From contig CM056564.1 in assembly GCA_029721515.1 (NCBI GenBank), positions 1,031,349-1,095,348 of the forward strand: a stretch of DNA of 64,000 nt. Direction: 5' to 3'. The notes beneath the pieces were generated by a model, which had not been told where the DNA came from, did no database searches, and saw nothing but the letters and a program-made list of their open reading frames with translations. The stretch comes from Synanceia verrucosa (Eukaryota > Chordata > Actinopteri > Perciformes > Synanceiidae). Both the position numbers and the translations under genes were made by a program. Positions 10,350 through 20,520 of this stretch are shown here, one piece after another (position 1 is the stretch's first letter; every line of letters starts with the position of its first letter).

Positions 10350-11600
10350 AACACTCAGATTTTGTGTATGAAGTTCTCTATGTAATGTAAAATAAAAGGT
10401 TATGAGTATCTAAACATGATATGAGTTGGATAAAAATTAGTCCTCAAATGAAAAGATGAATTTTGATCCTTTTTTGACCCCTGAAGCAGTATGTGTCACT
10501 GAGTTACAAGTGAGTTGTTTTAAGATAAATTCTATCATGGAGCCACATTGCCATCTAGTGGACAATGAAGGTAAATCTTCCATATAATCTTTTGATATTT
10601 CATCTGTGAACTTTATGCAAAGCTGTGTTCAAAGTTAATAACTTAGTAATTATAATATATTGTTTTTCTTTGTTAGCATGGTTGAATTAATCCTGTTTAA
10701 TCTTGTTTAGTTTGGTAAACTACATAATGAGATGCATTACATCTTAAAGTTATGTGATAATAATCTGCTTATAACATTTGCTGAAAACTGGTGATTATCA
10801 AATGTCTCATCACGTGCTTAACACTAAGGTAATAATTTGTTTGGTTTATAGTGGGAAGTGAATATGTGATTCATAAGTTAACGAGTAGATTATATTCAAT
10901 TCACTTACATATGAATTAAAAGTGAAAAGAGAGGAAGGACCGTTTAACTCCTCCCAATTCCACCACTTCTCAAGAATAATAGAAAACCAAAAATCTCCAG
11001 ACTTCAGTTGTCTTTTAGCTGTTGTCTTTCGTTTTTCCGGTCTTCATCTGTGTCTCATTGGTTCTTTTTTTATTCTCGCTCTCTGTTATTTGGTTATGTC
11101 TACGTGTTAATTTTTAACATCTGATCAGTCAAGTTTAGTCTAAAAAGCAACAGTGCTTTCATTTCAATGTTTTCATTTCTTTTATTTGGAGTTAACGTTA
11201 AGACGATACCCTTCTGGCCAAACAAGATTTAATGAATGTATTATCTGAATAATTTGTACAACACCATCTGCCACCGAAAGCCAGTCAGCGTCCAGCCATC
11301 GCCACCAATGTGCGACCGAAGTCTCTCCGGTGACCAATAGGCCAGCTGATCAGCGACAACCCAGCTCGCTCTCGTTCCACCCTGCCGACAGGCTTAACCT
11401 CCAGTCTGGACTGTGAATCCAAGAAGCACCAGAGCCCACTAAGCTGCCTTCTGGACCTGCCTGGAACCAGGAAAACCTGCACAAAGTAGGACGCTTCGGC
11501 CCTTTTCTGATTCTTGAGTTGGTGTCAGTCAAACTAAAATATCCACTTAATTTTTAACAGTAACAGCGAATTACCTCTAGAAAAGAATTAACTTCTTCCC
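10350..11600. other. Intergenic, no gene seen
   Basis: AT-rich with scattered short frames and no convincing exon. The upstream exon of the transposase-like gene, if present, would lie here. Confidence 0.4.
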
Positions 11601-11607
11601 TTAACAC

Positions 11608-11630
11608 TACACACACACACACACACACAT
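11608..11630. repeat. (CA)n microsatellite with short (TA) tail
   Basis: About 11 CA repeats followed by tatata. Confidence 0.9.
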
Positions 11631-11639
11631 ATATATGAA

Positions 11640-12400
11640 GCAAATGCATAAAATTCCTGATTCAGAGTTTTATGATCTTATGATATCGGACTGATCGATC
11701 AAATAAGCTTAAACCTTTGATAAAAAGAGATGGTTCCCCTGATTCAACGAGGAAATCGCTGATTAATAATTAATAGTTAGTTCTGTTAATTATTGATAAT
11801 TGATAATTCATTTATTAAAGCTACAATTCATGAGTTGAAAGAGCCAGCAAGATTTGAAAGTAGCACCTCCTCTCAGCCTCCCCTTACCTCCACACTCTCC
11901 TCCCATCAGTGCTCCGTCCAAAGCTCCACCCCTTCAAACTTGAACAGTAGCATTCAGCAGGGAGAGGAGAGCTGTTATGCTACATCACCACAGGTGTAAA
12001 ACGTCCCGTTCAAAGCCAATATATCAACATCATTTTGTCACCTTTATAATGCAGACAGTGATGATTATGACTGTGCAATATGGTCAAAATGTCATATCCT
12101 ATAACCTCTTCAATACAAGCGGCACTGACGACCAGTTTACACCCACAGAGAAGCTAACGTTAGCATCAGGCTAATACGCGCTACAACAGTAGCTAAGTTA
12201 GCAAACATTACATATTTCATGAAAATAACTCCTCCCTAAGCTAAACAAATAATTACCTGTCCAACAGGACGAAAGTAACTTCTGCATCACTTTTCAGTCC
12301 CTTCAGATGTCTCAGTGTCTCCACCGATGTTCACTCTGGTTTGTTCTCTTAGCTTTATCCAGAGTTTTGTCTTTCATTTTAATTTCATTTTAATTTCATT
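11640..12400. other. Intergenic, includes a GCTAACGTTAGC motif
   Basis: No gene seen. Near 12152 'gctaacgttagc' is a perfect palindrome of a type common in fish intergenic DNA, followed by gctaagttagc. Confidence 0.4.
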
Positions 12401-12404
12401 TTAA

Positions 12405-12810
12405 TTAATAGAGTCTCTTAATCTCAGGGTGCTGCAGAGTTCTTGACCTAGTGTACAGTGATTCAATTACTTTATATACACACACAAATCAAATAACCAA
12501 GTTCTTTATAAATGAGATGGTTATTTGACAAAATACATGATCAGACTACTAGCAAAAAATAATTAATAATAAATGATTCATTTGACAAACTAAATGACCA
12601 GGCTACTAACAGAAAATAATAGAATAGAAAACAGAAAAAAATGGAATGCAGGAAGATTGATGGATGGATAAATTCTATTAATTCAGTGTGACCAGTTAGA
12701 TTCAGTGATTGATATCTATGAACCACATTAAGAGTTGTACTGTTGTTAACAACACTTCATTCAGGGTAATTCAGCAGTTGAGCGTTTAAGAGGCATCAGA
12801 GAAGGCTGTG
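12405..12810 (-). repeat. Dispersed repeat, inverted relative to 41460-41935
   Basis: The reverse complement matches 41460-41935 through many long words (for example 'caagaactctgtagcaccctgag', 'cttggttatttgatttgtgtgtg', and the 'gatgcctctcaaac' end). A third, shorter copy is at 42110-42265. The type of element is not recognised. Confidence 0.75.
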
Positions 12811-12814
12811 GAGC

Positions 12815-14045
12815 AGTTTAATATTATGAATATAAATATTAGTATTTTATTATTCAGTATTATTAAGTTCTCTAGATAAACTCTAAATTTGGCCAGTTAA
12901 TTTAGTATCTAATTATCAAACTCTTTAATATCTGAAGATGTACAGTAGGTGTATCATATCACCGCTCGTAGATAGATGGAAGGTGTTGAGGTGTTGGGTC
13001 AGATGGAGGTCCTGGAAAGATACTGAGGCATTAGGGAATGCTTTCATTATCAGTTTCAGTTCATTCTTTAATCCCTGTATCACGCTACATTGGACTTGCT
13101 TATGCCATGATCAGTAATATATGAATCATAAAGTGGCCATCAACAGAATAATAAAATATGTTAGTCATACACTCACCAGTATCTCTGTGTGACCCATTGT
13201 ATGGAGGGAAAACCCATGTGAGGGGGAGTTTGCCCTCGTACATGCTTGACCTTGTTTCCTGTGAAGATTAAATCAAAGGAAACAGTTACTCCTCTGGAGT
13301 TTGGGGCTTTTATTTTGAAAAATGAGTCTGACTCTTCTGTGTGTGTCTGTGTGTGTCTGTGTGTGCGTGTAGGCATACATGGTTTACCAAATCAATTTTC
13401 AGGTTTATTCACCAGCATTACAAGACCAATCGGGTTAAGGAACCAATTTTGATGGTCTCGTAAACATAAAACTTTATCAAGTTCTAATTATTGAATATTA
13501 ATTGTATAAGTCATTCTGAATATGTGTGACTACTTTGTGTCTAGTATCAGTATAGTTGTTCTACTGTTGAGGCCCACCCCCTGCCTTTCTGACCTTCTTA
13601 TTTATTGGTCTCACATGCCAGGACGGGTTTGTGAGACCAAGACGTGTGTCGAACAGCGTTTTACTACGTACTGTATTTCTTAATGTTCATGCTGGTTGTT
13701 AGCTAACAGATTACTCTAAAACATTATGGAGTTATGTGATAACTACACACACATATGCTTATTTTGTTTTTTATTTCATAAAATGTGTGTCAGCTTTCAC
13801 TGGATCCTCCGTCAGCTAGCTCAACGGTGGTAGCTTCTGAAAGAGTAAAATCCACTTTGTTTAGCGATGAAGACACTGACTGTATTATGTGATATCAGGG
13901 GCGATATCAGAGAGTCCAGGCTTAATCTGTGTGTGTCTCTGTGTCAACGCTGATTTTTTTGACCTTCAAAGGAAAGTAACAAGCGATTGAGACAGAAATA
14001 GCACTTCAAATGCCGTCTATGTCTTTAAACCGTTTAACAAGACGA
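12815..14045. other. Intergenic, no gene seen
   Basis: Contains a GT run at about 13340-13372 and the phrase 'ggggcttttattttgaaa' near 13302, which recurs at 44924 and inverted at 26684 and 44863, marking a dispersed element. Confidence 0.5.
13340..13372. repeat. (TG)n microsatellite, interrupted
   Basis: Runs of tgtgtgtc and tgtgcgtg. Confidence 0.85.
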
Positions 14046-14049
14046 TCTT

Positions 14050-14430
14050 GAACGCAACGCTTGACTAGTTCCCTGTCCTGGTCTGAACACACACCGCTGT
14101 GAAGCTAGCTTTGTGGCAGAGGTGCAGTTTGGTTATTTTAAAAACAAACAGAGTGTCCTTTTTGTGTCATGCGAGAACATGTCTCCCGTTGTTTGCACCA
14201 CGTCTGTTACAGCCGGACCGCAGCTCGTGTAAATGCCTTTAGCACTGCAGCTAGCTGGTAAGCTAATTCCGTCATCACAGTTACTTTGTCAGGGTTTCGT
14301 CCGTCATTTGGCGAAGCATTTCGTTTTCTGTCGCAGTTTGGCTGCTGGCTTTCGGACGCGTTGTTGTAGATTGTTTTGCTTGGAAGCGATGGAAGTTGTG
14401 GAGGCTCCGCTTTCATTTGGGGGTAGGTTA
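14050..14430 (+). promoter_or_regulatory. CpG-rich block, possible promoter / 5' exon
   Basis: About 15-20 CpG dinucleotides in 380 bp, well above the neighbouring AT-rich sequence. An ATG at 14389 (context gaagcgATGG) opens a short frame that reaches a donor-like ggg|gtaggtt at 14423. It could be the promoter and a leader exon of the USP-like gene 2 kb downstream, but the phase does not join to the exon at 16432, so any such exon would be untranslated or belong to another gene. Confidence 0.3.
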
Positions 14431-14464
14431 TGATGTTTGTATAAAATGTTGTTATATCTATATT

Positions 14465-14776
14465 GGGGCGGCAGTAGCTCAATCTGTAGTGACTTGGGCT
14501 GGGAATTAGAGGGTCGCCAGTTCAAGTCCAGGTAGGACCAAATGTGGAGAGTGGACTAGTAGCTGGGCCGAGGTGCCCTTGAGCAAGGCACCGAACCCCC
14601 AACTGCTCGGGGCACCTGGATAAGGGGCAGCCCCCTCACTCTGACACCTCTCCTCAAATGCATGTGTTTGTTTCATGACTTGTGTGTGTAATGTGCAACT
14701 GAAAAAAAGTTACTAACAGAGTGAAAAGATGTAATTTCCCCTTGAGGGATTAATAAAGGATTCTTCTTCTTCTTCT
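14465..14776 (+). mobile_element. tRNA-derived SINE (AFC-like)
   Basis: Starts 'ggggcggcagtagctca' with an A box (tagctcaatctg) and a B box (gttcaagtcc), then a SINE body with 'gaggtgcccttgagcaaggcac', and ends in a (ttc)n tail after 'ttgagggattaataaagga'. This is the layout of percomorph tRNA SINEs similar to the cichlid AFC family. No clear target-site duplication. Confidence 0.8.
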
Positions 14777-14779
14777 AAT

Positions 14780-15270
14780 CTCGAATTGTCGTTTATAAGC
14801 TGCTTTGTGAAGTTTGATATGAAGTTATGGGTTTTGATTTTAGCTGTATTTTGGACCTGTAAACGAGCTTTGTACTGATTTTAGACCAGGTCTGGTTGAT
14901 TCAATTTATGTATAACTTCACCATATTCTTTTTGATTAGTGCACTGCATTCTGTTTTTATTGCTAAACAGAGAAGTCAGAGGAGGAATAAGTGTCAATAA
15001 GTTAACACAATACGGTTTTATTGTGTAGTGTTGTCTGTTAATTCATTACTTACCAGACTTGGATGATAAAGGGGTGGGATGTGACTGTATGAGGTCATAG
15101 CTACATTACAGCTTTAATCCGAAACACAGGAGCAACTGAAGTTGAAACATATAGATGAAGATTTAAAAAATATAGATCAAAGATATGAGAAATGCTTGTA
15201 ATCTCACAGTCTGATCCAGTAATGTGTTTGGTGATTAGCACTTGGAAAGGCATTTAGCCCATGTAAACAA
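14780..15270. other. Intergenic, no gene seen
   Basis: Unique-looking AT-rich DNA between the SINE and the 46 bp minisatellite. Confidence 0.4.
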
Positions 15271-15275
15271 CAACA

Positions 15276-16430
15276 GAATCTGCAGTATTTTATCTCCGCT
15301 ACGAGTTACTGCTGTCAGTCTGAATCTGCAGTATTTTATCTCCGCTACGAGTTACTGCTGTCAGTCTGAATCTGCAGTATTTTAACTCCGCTACGAGTTA
15401 CTGCTGTCAGTCTGAATCTGCAGTGTTTTATCTCCGCTACGAGTTACTGCTGTCAGTCTGAATCTGCAGTATTTTAACTCCGCTACGAGTTACTGCTGTC
15501 AGTCTGAATCTGCGGTGTTTTATCTCCGCTACGAGTTACTGCTGTCAGTCTGAATCTGCAGTATTTTATCTCCGCTACGAGTTACTGCCGTCAGTCTGAA
15601 TCTGCAGTGTTTTATCTCCGCTACGAGTTACTGCCGTCAGTCTGAATCTGCAGTGTTTTATCTCCGCTACGAGTTACTGCCGTCAGTCTGAATCTGCAGT
15701 ATTTTATCTCCGCTACGAGTTACTGCCGTCAGTCTGAATCTGCAGTATTTTAACTCCGCTACGAGTTACTGCCGTCAGTCTGAATCTGCAGTGTTTTATC
15801 TCCGCTACGAGTTACTGCCGTCAGTCTGAATCTGCAGTGTTTTAACTCCGCTACGAGTTACTGCCGTCAGTCTGAATCTGCAGTGTTTTAACTCCGCTAC
15901 GAGTTACTGCCGTCAGTCTGAATCTGCAGTGTTTTGTCTCCGCTACGAGTTACTGCCGTCAGTCTGAATCTGCAGTGTTTTGTCTCCGCTACGAGTTACT
16001 GCCGTCAGTCTGAATCTGCAGTGTTTTATCTCCGCTACGAGTTACTGCCGTCAGTCTGAATCTGCAGTGTTTTATCTCCGCTACGAGTTACTGCCGTCAG
16101 TCTGAATCTGTAGTATTTTATCTCCGCTACGAGTTACTGCCGTCAGTCTGAATCTGCAGTATTTTGTCTCCGCTACGAGTTACTGCCGTCAGTCTGAATC
16201 TGCAGTATTTTATCTCCGCTACGAGTTACTGCCGTCAATCTGAATCTGCTGTATTTTATCTCTGCTACGAGTTACTGCCGTCAGTCTGAATCTGCAGTAT
16301 TTTATCTCTGCTACGAGTTGCTACTGTCAGTCTGAATCTGCAGTGTTTTACCTCCGCTACGAGTTACTGCTGTCAGTCTGAATCTGTAGTATTTTGTCTT
16401 CATGATGAGTTACTACGATCAGTCAGAATC
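15276..16430. repeat. 46 bp minisatellite, about 25 copies
   Basis: Tandem copies of a 46 bp unit (gaatctgcagtattttatct followed by ccgctacgagttactgctgtcagtct). Early units read ctgctg, most middle and late units ctgccg, and the last two decay. The unit keeps two or three CpG sites despite the number of copies. The degenerate last unit merges with the start codon of the USP-like gene at 16432. Confidence 0.95.
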
Positions 16431-16431
16431 T

Positions 16432-16482
16432 ATGGCATCTTCACAACAAGATACAAAGAATTTTTTCTGGTTTCGCAGAAAG
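16432..16482 (+). CDS. USP-like gene, exon 1
   Basis: ATG at 16432, 17 codons (MASSQQDTKNFFWFRRK), donor AAG|gtttgt. The start codon sits in the decayed last unit of the minisatellite. Phase 0 into exon 2. Confidence 0.6.
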
Positions 16483-16648
16483 GTTTGTCATCCAGCCACA
16501 CTACAAGTCAATTTTCTATTGAATATTTCATTTTATTTGTGAGATACTTCCTGTGAAGCCAGTGTAGGCTATATAATCTGTCAATGCATCATGTTTCCAC
16601 AATTTTTCATCTTGTTTCTCTTTTCTTTTTTTTTTTTACTCTGAACAG

Positions 16649-16710
16649 AAATCAAAAGTTTTATATGAGGTGGCGGATGACAGCCAGCAGACCACCAGCT
16701 CACAGGAAAA
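16649..16710 (+). CDS. USP-like gene, exon 2
   Basis: Acceptor ttactctgaacag, donor GGAAAA|gtaacc. Encodes a polar, Ser/Gln-rich stretch (EVADDSQQTTSSQE). Ends with two leftover bases, which match exon 3. Confidence 0.6.
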
Positions 16711-17079
16711 GTAACCACATACAGTATATAACTATTATCATACTTCCTGTGTCAAATAGTAAAAATTAGTCTGTGAGTTTATACTAAAATTGCTTAAGAT
16801 TATTGATCATTGATGCATTTTAATCTGAGATATTGCTGATAATTGATTAGCTGTATAAAACACAATTAACACAGCTTTGAAAATAAAAACTAAAAAAGTA
16901 ACATTGTTACCTGTTTCCTGGACCTGTATCATGACTGCAGATCTGCTTATGAAGACTTTACACTTCAACTGAATTAGTTTAAGTTGGGCTCATCCTGAAA
17001 GACTAGTGATTAAAGTGATCCCTGTAAACTGTGATTTGTTTGCTATATAACAAAAATAACTGTTTCTCCTCATGATCAG

Positions 17080-17169
17080 CGTTCCTGACACCAGCATTGA
17101 GGATGGAGAACCACCGCGGAAGCATCGTTGCGTCAGTTTTCTTCTAAAATTTGGTAAAGGAAAGCAAAG
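17080..17169 (+). CDS. USP-like gene, exon 3
   Basis: Acceptor tcctcatgatcag, donor CAAAG|gtaagg. Encodes VPDTSIEDGEPPRKHR and KFGKGKQR, a charged linker. In phase with exon 2 and with the exon at 18452. Confidence 0.65.
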
Positions 17170-17195
17170 GTAAGGACGCCTGACCAAATTCTGTT

Positions 17196-17568
17196 ATTAC
17201 CTCCGCCAAGGAGGTTATGTTTACACCAGGGTTTGTTTATTTGTTGGTTTGCAAAATAACTCAAAAAGTTGTGGACAGATTTTAAGGAAATTTTCAGGGT
17301 TGGTCAGAAGTGACCTAACTTAAAACTGATTAATTTTTGGTGGTGATCAGATCCGATTCAAGGGTACCACCAAAGATTAATCCATTTTAAATTTGAAGTT
17401 AAGCCACTTCTGGCCAAACCTGAAAATTTCGTCAAAAACCGTCCATAACTTTTTGAGTTACTTTGCAAACCCACAAACCAACATACATACAAACAAACAA
17501 ACAAACAAACCCGGTGAAAACATAGCCTCCGCGGCGGAGGTCTGCACTCACTGAGTGCTTTTCTCGTT
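17196..17568. mobile_element. Foldback / MITE-like element in USP intron
   Basis: Left half 'cctccgccaaggaggttatg...tttgcaaaataactcaaaaagtt...' pairs with the right half '...aactttttgagttactttgcaaa...cctccgcggcggaggtctg' over about 150 bp per arm. A (caaa)n run lies in the right arm. This is an abundant type of fish foldback element; it lies wholly in the intron after exon 3. Confidence 0.8.
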
Positions 17569-17579
17569 CTTACAGTATT

Positions 17580-17975
17580 TGTATTTTCAGTGCCTTAAAT
17601 ACTTTCATGAGTTTGGGAATTTAATTCTCAAAATTTATGTTTACCATAAAGAAAGGTGTTTTTCTTTGTCACCAGCATTTCCACCTCAGAAGACAAGAAA
17701 GTCACAAAGTCGAAAAAGGCCAGGAAGCATCCTTAGTGTAGTCTGCACAAGGTAGCCTACCTATGTTTGTGCAGCACTTCACATAAACTGCATATTAGTT
17801 TGTTGATGAGTTTGTCTTTGAGTATATGTTTACTCCAACAGAGAAGAGCAGCACTAACTCCAGCAGAGCAGCTGCCAAAAGAGAAGCACAATGACTCCCC
17901 TCAGTGTAAAGTGTAAAGACTTCAACTCGGGCGAGAAAAGACCGCTGGAGGAAGACAAGACGGATCTTCAAGATG
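17580..17975 (+). repeat. Tandem-duplicated exon pair, copy 1 (dead)
   Basis: Copy of 18368-18640 including intron. Its first exon (17676-17735) ends before gtgtag with the residual bases TA, and its second (from 17842) runs into TAA/TGA in the phases that could be used. It keeps about 60 bp (GEKRPLEEDK region) that copy 2 lacks. It is interrupted at 17975 by an L1-like fragment. Confidence 0.75.
17676..17735 (+). pseudogene. USP-like gene, duplicated exon 4, copy 1
   Basis: Same acceptor and Lys-rich sequence (SEDKKVTKSKKARKHP) as the exon at 18452, but with a TAG at its end, so joining it would stop translation. Confidence 0.6.
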
Positions 17976-18362
17976 TTCCCAAAAAACAACACACAAATCA
18001 CTCTCCCTCTCAAATACAAAAAGCTATTATTGGTCTCTGTAACTATCGCAAAGAAAATAATCTTTCAAAATTGGAAAACTAAAAATTTGATCCACATTTC
18101 CCATTGGTTCAACTCTCTCATAGAATACATCTCAATACAAAAAATATCTGCTCGCAAAAGGAACAATTTGTCTGTTTTTAATGATATTTGGAACAAAATC
18201 TTAATTCATCTAAACCCAAAACAAAGTCCACCAAATCAAAACCACGTATGGAACCATGAAAACCTCCCCCCTTAACATACCACTCTAAATAAGACTATCA
18301 AATCCACACTCCCCTTTTCTTCTTTCTTCTCTTCCCTTTTTCCTATCCCCCATCTCTCTGTC
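17976..18362 (+). mobile_element. 3' fragment of an L1-type LINE
   Basis: A frame of about 100 codons contains IIFQNWKTKNLIHISHW and FNDIWNKIL, the type of C-terminal tail seen in L1-type ORF2 proteins, then a pyrimidine-rich 3' region. It begins right after 'atgttcccaaaaa' in copy 1 of the duplicated exon and ends where copy 2 begins. Confidence 0.6.
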
Positions 18363-18451
18363 CTTGTGCCTTAAATACTTTCATGAGTTTGGGAATGTAA
18401 TTGTCAAACTTTAAATTTACCATAAAGTAAGGTGTTTTTCTTTGTCACCAG

Positions 18452-18511
18452 CATTTGCACCTCAAAAGACAAGAAAGTCACAAAGTCGAAAAAGGCTAGG
18501 AAGCATCCTCG
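18452..18511 (+). CDS. USP-like gene, exon 4 (copy 2)
   Basis: Acceptor tttgtcaccag, donor CCTCG|gtgtaa. Encodes ICTSKDKKVTKSKKARKHP, a Lys-rich stretch that could act as a nuclear localisation signal. In phase with exon 3. Confidence 0.55.
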
Positions 18512-18561
18512 GTGTAACTGCATATTAGTTTGTCTTTGAGTATATGTTTACTCCAACAGAG

Positions 18562-18701
18562 AAAAGTGGTACTAACTCCAGCAGAGCAGCTGCCAAAAGA
18601 GAAGCAAGACAAGACGGATTTTCAAGATGTTCCCAAAAAGAAGGGAAGAGTCGCCGTCCCTCCAGTGAGACCCTCAGACAGCAGCACATCAAGTGTCTTG
18701 G
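18562..18701 (+). CDS. USP-like gene, exon 5 (two open frames)
   Basis: Ends at TTGG|gtgagc. Two frames are open through the exon. The one joined in phase to exon 4 gives KTDFQDVPKKKGRVAV and SDSSTSSVLG; the one joined in phase to the Cys-box exon gives CLGFPNPAQF at the junction. One indel in or near this exon would explain the conflict. The start depends on which of two adjacent AGs (18559 or 18561) is used. Confidence 0.5.
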
Positions 18702-18845
18702 GTGAGCACATCCTCATTTATACACACACACACTCAAGAAACTGTGTGTGATGCTGTATCAAATCAAAATAGGCTAAAATAGAGCTCCTGGGATATAGAA
18801 TTGATGATATTCCCATAAGTTTGTCTTCGTATGCTTGTTTTTCAG

Positions 18846-18977
18846 GTTCCCAAACCCAGCACAGTTCTGCTACATGAACTCCTGCCTCCAAAGCCTCTTG
18901 ACACTAAACAACTTTGTTGAAGCTATCAGCTCTCAGGAGCAGGTGTGGAGTTTATTCCCTGAAGCCACACTTCTAAG
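18846..18977 (+). CDS. USP-like gene, Cys-box exon
   Basis: Acceptor gcttgtttttcag, donor CTAAG|gtacag. FPNPAQFCYMNSCLQSLLTL matches the USP Cys box, with the nucleophile in FCYMN. An Asn-Asn-Phe motif follows. Phase: one base, then codons. Confidence 0.85.
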
Positions 18978-19093
18978 GTACAGCAGTCCTCACACACAAC
19001 CACTAATTTCACCTTCAAATGACGCTCTGAACACCAATTTCTTCATGGCAAAATAAAGACAATGCCTCTGAACCTGTTTGCCTTCCTCTCCAG

Positions 19094-19204
19094 ATCATTT
19101 ATGGACATCCAACGGTCTCTGGTGATGCCGACCATAAAATCTGCCTCCTAAGTCACCTCAAAGAGGCAATTTGGTCTGAAGAGTTCCTAGATCTTCAACA
19201 GAAG
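19094..19204 (+). CDS. USP-like gene, exon after Cys box (frame-broken)
   Basis: Good acceptor (cttcctctccag) and donor (AACAGAAG|gtaagt). In the incoming frame it reads RSFMDIQRS and then hits TAA near 19150; the outgoing frame reads ICLLSHLKEAIWSEEFLDLQ. A one-base deletion (111 bp where 112 is needed) near 19122 explains this. Confidence 0.75.
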
Positions 19205-19272
19205 GTAAGTGAGCTGGCTTTATGGTTTGTTGTTTCACCACTTCCTGATAATTTGTGTCTGTCTCTCTGCAG

Positions 19273-19424
19273 GATGCTCATGAGCTCCTCACCTCCATGC
19301 TCGAGCAAATAAGAAGCTTGAGCCCATGTCTTCAGTCGATAGCCGCCAGCATGGGCACAACCTATAGCTGTCCGGTGCAGGACCACATGGTGTTTGAGAT
19401 GCTTTACACCAGGACCTGCAAAAA
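19273..19424 (+). CDS. USP-like gene, DAHE-box exon
   Basis: Acceptor gtctctctgcag, donor CAAAAA|gtacag. DAHELLTSMLEQIR corresponds to the QDAHEFL box of USPs. It ends with the first zinc-binding CxxC (TCKKCG across the junction). Confidence 0.85.
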
Positions 19425-19515
19425 GTACAGTGCAGTTGCATCCATCACACACACATTCATATGTCAAAGCAGCACACAGTTGTATCATTAACTTTATTGT
19501 CATATTAATGTGTAG

Positions 19516-19618
19516 GTGTGGTTCAGAGTCCACCAGAAAAGAGGAATCTACAAACCTCTCCCTGGACCTGGTACCTGGAGGTGGAAGTGTGGAGCAGATG
19601 CTTGAGGATTATTTGGCA
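19516..19618 (+). CDS. USP-like gene, fingers subdomain exon
   Basis: Acceptor attaatgtgtag, donor TTGGCA|gtgaga. Encodes CGSESTRKEE then NLSLDLVPGGGSVEQMLEDYL, the typical 'LSLDLP..S.Q..L..F' USP stretch. In phase on both sides. Confidence 0.85.
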
Positions 19619-19773
19619 GTGAGAAAACCTCCCCTCACTCATTCACATCAGATGCACATAGAAAACACAGACACATTTCTATCACAGCACCACTTGTGCC
19701 AGTGTGTGTACGGATACGTAGTTGTCATAAATATAGTGCAGTGAAAGCATGTCGGTCTTGTGCTGTTCTGCAG

Positions 19774-19850
19774 GAGAGGGAAGTAGAATACCAGTGTGAG
19801 TGTGGTGGCACCAAGTCAGGCCAGCACATTTCATTTCTGACTCTGCCAAG
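19774..19850 (+). CDS. USP-like gene, second zinc-pair exon
   Basis: Acceptor tgctgttctgcag, donor CCAAG|gtaagt. VEYQCECGGTKSGQHI replaces the usual Y.C..C of USPs with C-x-C, one residue short, so zinc binding here may be impaired. Ends with FLTLP. Confidence 0.8.
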
Positions 19851-20007
19851 GTAAGTGACATCACATCCATCACATATGACCAAACTTCTGACCACAGTGG
19901 TGATTCTGATGAACTCAGAGGAGTGATTGAGGAAAATATGGTATTGCTAACTATTGTTAAATATGTCACAAACACCTGGTGCTCATGTATTCTCTCTCTG
20001 TCTGCGG

Positions 20008-20116
20008 AGTGCTGGTCTTGCACCTGAAGCGCTTCAGGTTTAGTCCAGACTGGGAGCTTGAAAAGGTCCATGACCCTCTCACTCTCCTCAGAGATCTGGT
20101 AGTGATGTCCAAAGAG
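20008..20116 (+). CDS. USP-like gene, LHLKRF exon with lost acceptor
   Basis: VLVLHLKRFRFSPDWELEKV is the conserved USP motif before the His box. The phase requires the exon to begin at 20008, but the preceding bases read tctgtctgcgg instead of ...cag. The next AG (20009) would shift the frame. The donor AAAGAG|gtaaag is intact. Confidence 0.8.
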
Positions 20117-20214
20117 GTAAAGAAAAAATTAAATGACCAGACTGTGGCTGATGCTGTAAGTTAAGGGGTTAGGGACTGTGTGCTCTAACTCTGATTAACT
20201 GTGTTTCCTCTCAG

Positions 20215-20275
20215 ACTGGTTGCTGCTACAGTCTGGTCAGCACCATCAACCACATCGGCCCCAACGCACAGTATG
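20215..20275 (+). CDS. USP-like gene, exon before His box
   Basis: Acceptor gtttcctctcag, donor TATG|gtaaga. Encodes TGCCYSLVSTINHIGPNAQY, equivalent to the 'Y.L..VI.H.G' segment of USPs. In phase on both sides. Confidence 0.85.
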
Positions 20276-20520
20276 GTAAGATAAGCAGTCATTTTCTCCT
20301 CCTCACATTTAATCAACAAGAAGAATCTGTCTTTTCTTTGTTTGACAACAACCTTCTTGCTGATATTAGTCACTGTAGAGAAAATAAATGCCTATGAAAA
20401 TGTGCCTATTTGTCAGACACAAATATAAATCTATCCTGACTTTGATAAACTGGATCACCGTGGTCCAGTACCAGATATGTTTTATGGTAGTCCATGTAAC
20501 AATGCTTCCTCTTATGTTAG

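Larger units (their letters stand above)
18368..18701 (+). repeat. Tandem-duplicated exon pair, copy 2
   Basis: Near-identical to 17580-17975 apart from scattered substitutions and a roughly 60 bp deletion in the second exon. This is the copy that retains usable open frames. Confidence 0.75.

Noticed and set aside
15276..16430. CRISPR-like array because of regular 46 bp spacing
   Set aside because: Units are contiguous with no unique spacers, and the host is a vertebrate.
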